A DNA stretch of 64,000 bases from Ascarosepion bandense. Its lineage: Eukaryota; Mollusca; Cephalopoda; Sepiida; Sepiidae. The stretch's first letter is position 1, and each line of letters starts with the position of its first letter. Shown here one piece after another: positions 59,994 through 64,000 of the stretch. A model generated the notes under the pieces. The model did no database searches and was not told the DNA's origin. It was given only the letters and a program-made list of their open reading frames with translations. Position numbers and translations under genes: made by a program. The stretch lies in assembly GCA_037127315.1 (NCBI GenBank), contig JBBBDQ010001456.1, positions 800,001-864,000 of the forward strand. Direction: 5' to 3'.

Positions 59994-60998
59994 TTATTCA
60001 TCAACATAGTGTATCACCCTAGAAGGAGACTGATTCCAATGCTTCTCTAACAATTCGATGCCTTTTTTTGTAGAACGATTTGTCTTTGTACTCAAAATAC
60101 GCCTCACTTTACGATATCACTTCTTCATTGAAGCCAAATCTCTTTCCCTAAAGCGTTCTTTTGAGGTCTGCAAACAGCCAATAGTCGCTGGTGGCTGGAT
60201 TTGGAGAATAGAGTGGATGTGGAAGCAATTCAAAGTACAATTCATGTAGTTTTGCCATCGCTGTGATCGACTTGTGACAGTTTTTTCTTCTTCATTTGTG
60301 GCTGTTTTTTGGCAATTTCTTCCTTTAAACACACCAATAACGCTATATAACATTTGCTATTGATGGTTCTTCCTTTCTCAAGATAACTGAGGAACAAAAT
60401 ACCTTGCGCATCCCAAAATACAGAGGCCAAAACGTTGCCTGCTGGTGTTTGCATCTTTGGTCAATTTGGACGGCTTTCACTTGCTACTGTCCACTCAACT
60501 GACTGCCAATTTGACTCCAGAGTAAAGTGGCAGATCAACATTTCATCCATTGTTACATATTTACACAAAATCTCCTTCCTGTTGCATTGAAACAGTTGTA
60601 AACAACATTCTGAATTGTTGACGTATTGTTGTTTTTGATCAACTGTGAGCAAATGCGGTACACACTTTGAACACAGCTTTCTCGTTGGCAAATGTTCATG
60701 CAAAATGGTGAATACACTGCCTTCTGATCTGTTTAACTCCCCTGCTATCTCATGCAACTTCAATTTACAATCGGCCAAAACTAGTTTGTGGATTTCTTTT
60801 GGTGTTTTCTGGGACAACTGTCGATTTTAAATGACCTGAGCATTCAACATCATTTGTGTCTGTACGACTACATTTAAAGTCAATATACCACCTCTTAACC
60901 AGTGTTTCCGATAGAACAGAGTCTAAATAACACTTATCAAATGGCTTGAACCATCAGAAAATATGCTTTACCAACACATGAAATTCTGATTTTTCCAT
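59994..60998 (-). pseudogene. mariner transposase, dead copy
   Basis: The ATG at 60998 opens MEKSEFHVLVKHIF, and the reading continues across frameshifts through LVKRWYIDFK, the helix-turn-helix (KLVLADCKLKLHEIAGELN, EGSVFTILHEHL), YVTMDEMLICHF (first catalytic Asp kept), VLASVFWDAQGILF and INSKCYIALLVCLKEEIAKK. It stops near 59994 after a GDxVDE-like end. The FHQDNAPCH segment with the second Asp is replaced by unrelated residues, and the third catalytic motif is frame-broken. At about 1,005 bp it is close to full transposase length for mariner. It once cut and pasted DNA between TA sites. It lies on the same strand as the host gene. Terminal repeats were not proven. Confidence 0.88.
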
Positions 60999-61029
60999 TG
61001 TTTTGAAAATTTGCAACATTTCATTGGAA

Positions 61030-61500
61030 ACAAATAAAAGAGTACTGGATTGTTATGTGATAGCTGTCCTGTGTGGCAGCAAATGCTATACAATCTGTTC
61101 AAGGATGAAGGAGAGACTCAAAGCAATGAAAATGTGGTTCTGCAGAAGGATACTGAGAATACCATGGACCAAACACATGAGCAATGACAAAATTTTGGAG
61201 AGGATGCAAATGAAAAGAAAATCTATACTCAGCATCAGGAAGAGACAGCTGAAGTTTCTGGGACATGTAATGAAGAAGGAGGGCTTGGAGAATCTAATAC
61301 TCACAGAATGGATAGAGGATAAAGAGACAAGGGAAAGCAGTGTGAGGCATACTTGATGGGCTTGAACAAGTGGATGGTAGAACGAGGACTAGGAGCGATA
61401 TCAAGAGGATAAATGTTAAGAGTGACAAGGGATAAGGGCAAGTGGAAGTCCATGATTGCCTATGTCCTGAAGGGACACGTCACATAAAGAAGAAGTAGAT
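61030..61500 (+). mobile_element. RTE-type LINE, 3' end fragment
   Basis: The plus-strand frame to 61356 reads CYVIAVLCGSKCYTICSRMK, RLKAMKMWFCRRILRIPWTK and IRKRQLKFLGHVMKKEGLEN, the C-terminal region of RTE/BovB-type reverse transcriptase proteins. A second frame continues (GRTRTRSDIKRIN-like), and the element ends near the AAGAAGAAGTAGATATAA tail. It is 5'-truncated next to the mariner start. Confidence 0.8.
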
Positions 61501-62489
61501 ATAACTAGCCAATCTCCTTTAGATTTTTTTCCTTTTTCTTAGCTCCTCACTGTCATGTGACAGACTACAATTTTGATATAAAAAATCCTACTCTAATCAA
61601 GAGAAAACAGTTCACTAAGACAAAAATGTTTCAAATGTGCCTTGACCACTAGATCATCCACAGGAAATTTGCACCCTGGCTCTTACAACATTTCATCATG
61701 ATGAAAAGATGATAGTAAGCCAAGACTTTAAGGGTCTAACATTTAAGTTACTCATGGTTTTCTTAGTTAAATTTTTTTCCAATACACTTCTTGTGTTTAT
61801 TTGAACACATTCGGCCATATCTGTTGCTTTACTATTAAGTTTTTTTTCAATTTCTTGTCTCATTACACAAAGACAGTTTCCTAATAGCACATGTTAACCT
61901 ATACAGTAGTTTCCTCTCATTATTAGTGAATTTTATTTTCATGTAGTTTCTCCCAAGTTTCCTGAAGAAGGATTCTGAATGTTACAGCCAAAACAAAAAA
62001 GTGCAATAAAGCAAACACAAATAAAGACACATAAAAATTATCAATAAACTGCAAATCATTTTGAGAAAATAATAATGCACTTTTAAAACAACACAAACAA
62101 GCTTTCATTTTTATAAAATTTTTTGATTAACTATACTTGAATGGAATAGGTAAAATCAAAGTAAAAAATGCAGCATAATTATGCTAGAAGATTATATCAC
62201 CCTGCCCACTTTCGTAACCCAAATATTAAAACTCTATGGTTACATAATTCTCATTTTTGATTGAACAATATTGACACACCTAAAGCATTTTCTCCAACTA
62301 CCCCTTCCTAATTTTCTAAATAACCATGAATTCATCTTATATTTTAAAAATAAATCATTTTCACCATTTATTTTAACATATCACCTTAAGAAGAACAGTA
62401 TTGTTCTGAAACATGAAATTTTTTGTGTAGTGATATTATGCTTTTATAAACCATTGTAATAACAAAATTACAATATATATATTACTTAC
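61501..62489. other. Intron sequence next to the first visible exon
   Basis: AT-rich, with no protein remnant. It contains the splice donor context of the exon at 62490 at its right edge. Confidence 0.55.
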
Positions 62490-62719
62490 ATGTGCTTTTT
62501 TCCTTTTGGGTTCATCTTGTAATTCATCATAATAATTCCGTATATTTGCTTCTAAATCAAGACCTTCATCTTGAGGCCAGGAGCCACTGAGTCCTGCTCC
62601 TTGAGTAATTGATGCACCATTGGGCAGAGGTGGAGATGGATCACTTCGGTCAGAATTAAAGCTGAAAACACCACTACTGGTCAAACTGCTGGACTGCTGA
62701 CTTTCTGGAAGACTCTGGC
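62490..62719 (-). CDS. ZNF704-like: ZNF704/ZNF395/SLC2A4RG-family transcription factor, exon upstream of the zinc finger
   Basis: Exon of 230 nt and the most 5' one in the window. The acceptor is TTTTTACTTTAG (AG at 62721-62720) and the donor is GTAAGT (GT at 62489-62488). It begins with two bases of a codon split with an exon beyond the window and ends in phase 0, fitting the zinc-finger exon at 38501. The product is Ser-rich (PESQQSSSLTSSGVFSF), then has an acidic/aromatic stretch (DEGLDLEANIRNYYDELQDE) and a basic PKRKK just before the finger, a likely nuclear-localisation signal. The intron after it is about 24 kb. The family is assigned from its place before the zinc finger rather than from this exon alone. 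Confidence 0.85.
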
Positions 62720-63174
62720 CTAAAGTAAAAATTAAATACACAAATAATAACATATTATATTACATTAGATTACTTACATTGTCACATAATGAAGAAAATA
62801 ATTTGCAATTTTAGATTCTATTCTAAATGTTTTGCTGGTGAGACACATTGTAATAAAATTAAGAAAGTATTTATTGTTACTGGCCTTGTAAAACCAGTAA
62901 TATATATTAATAACTAAAAAAAAGAAAAAAATAAGATGTACAGTTTTGTGAAAATAAATATATAGACACTAAAATTAACATACGTTTTTCCAAATTTTTA
63001 ATCATCTATATGAACACACACATATGCAGACACTATATCAGATTTTATTACACAAATGAATGTCTTTCATTAAAACTGATATTAACCAACTAATGTTGAT
63101 GAAAGAATATATTCATATGTTAAATATATTATGTAAATTTCAGTTATATCATGCCTTAATGCACAATGGAAACA
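62720..63174. other. Intron 5' of the first visible exon
   Basis: AT-rich, with the acceptor of the exon at 62719 at its left edge. No other feature seen. Confidence 0.6.
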
Positions 63175-64000
63175 AAAATATAGTCCTGAAGACCCTCACA
63201 GATACAGAGGTAACTCAATTGAATCCATTATGATGAAAGTACTAATTAATATGGTATTAACTAGACTCTCACCATTCTATAAAAGTAACAAGCCAAATTT
63301 GTTCTGTCAAGAAATGTAATGACAGCGCATATTATCAAACAACTCCAAGAAATTGCATAACTCTGTAATAGAAAGTTGTATACTTGCTATGTTAACTTGA
63401 CAGCAGCATATAGTATAACATCAACCTACTTTTATACTCTATTAGAAATCATCTTCCAACGTCTGACTCCACTAAATGCCTCAATCTAATAGAGGAAATA
63501 TATCAGTTCACAAAATCATATATGTCTAATGAGGACCCCACTACAGAACCATTTCAAACCTGATCAGGAGTACAACAAGAAGAAAATGGGAGCCTCAGTC
63601 TATTTAATCTTTTCTTAGGTTATGCCCTCCACATATACAAAAGCAGATATGAAGAGATCAGCACTGAGGCATCCTATACCACATCCCAAACAAATCTACT
63701 AATAGATAACACTGATCCTGCTTTCACTCTTAAGATCAATGTACTGGCAATGAGGAGGAGAAGGCTATGCTGATGACATAGGGATTCATAGTTGGTATAA
63801 GGATAATCTACAAGAAAAAAAAAAAAAATCAACATTTTCTACCAAGTATCCTAAGAAATAAAACTAAAGATATCCTTTTCCAAAATGAAAACTATTATCC
63901 AGAATTGTGATGGAACACACCAAGATACTAGCCTAAGAACTCAAGTCATGATTTTAAATAGCCTCATCAGATCAAGAGTCTCATATGGATATCATGGAAG
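63175..64000 (+). pseudogene. LINE reverse transcriptase fragment, runs off the window
   Basis: Plus-strand pieces read YRGNSIESIMMKVLINMVLT (about 63200-63260), RLSPFYKS, DSTKCLNLIEEIYQFTKSYM near 63465-63525, GVQQEENGSLSLFNLFLGYA near 63568-63627 (motif B, usually VRQGxxxSP), and CYADDIGIHSW near 63766-63798 (motif C, YADD kept). LNSLIRSRVSYGYHG follows at the edge. Stops and frame changes make it a dead copy. The clade is uncertain; it is not the 25.4-kb family. Confidence 0.75.

Overview
This is eukaryotic, AT-rich, intron-dominated DNA. There are no operons, no prokaryotic promoters and no CRISPR. Dinucleotide microsatellites are abundant, and there are many broken retrotransposons, several tRNA-derived SINE copies and one host gene spread over about 50 kb. 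The SINE type, the LINE types and the large repeat-filled introns suggest a mollusc, most likely a cephalopod such as an octopus. That is an inference from style; no species marker is present.

The single recognisable host gene is on the minus strand. It is the 3' half of a transcription-factor gene of the ZNF704 / ZNF395 / SLC2A4RG family (fly Glut4EF). Five coding exons can be placed with canonical GT/AG ends and matching phases: 62490-62719, 38401-38501 (C2H2 zinc finger), 27230-27506 (acidic FYYTEIEV box), 20626-20790, and 13648-13878 (C-clamp and stop codon). Together they encode about 333 C-terminal residues. The 5' exons lie beyond 64000. The introns are about 24.0, 10.9, 6.4 and 6.7 kb. 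Everything below 13648 is 3' UTR or flank, with almost no recognisable transposons apart from one SINE with a perfect 11-bp target duplication.

The introns are crowded with dead mobile elements. Last intron: a broken K02A2.6-type Ty3/gypsy element (14.9-19.4 kb) containing a SINE, then a Penelope-like GIY-YIG remnant (19.8-20.5 kb) ending close to an exon. 20.8-27.2 kb: a second gypsy remnant (minus) and a LINE 3' half (plus). 27.5-38.4 kb: local duplications, a poly-A retroelement tail, a Tc1 remnant, a foldback element, and a LINE interrupted by an antisense relative. 38.5-62.5 kb: AT-rich sequence, then a nearly complete Ty3/gypsy element at 47.7-54.6 kb, a minus-strand LTR piece, two LINE fragments, a truncated SINE with a 30-bp perfect palindrome, a mariner and an RTE-type LINE end. 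Another LINE reverse transcriptase enters at the right edge.

The most notable object is the 47.7-54.6 kb element. Its integrase lies upstream of reverse transcriptase/RNase H, the order of the Gmr1-like group within Ty3/gypsy, and its primer-binding site is of the tRNA-Pro type. No wholly new system was found. The structures that are hardest to explain are the foldback element at 31.15-32.14 kb, the large perfect palindromes, and several local duplications near exons.
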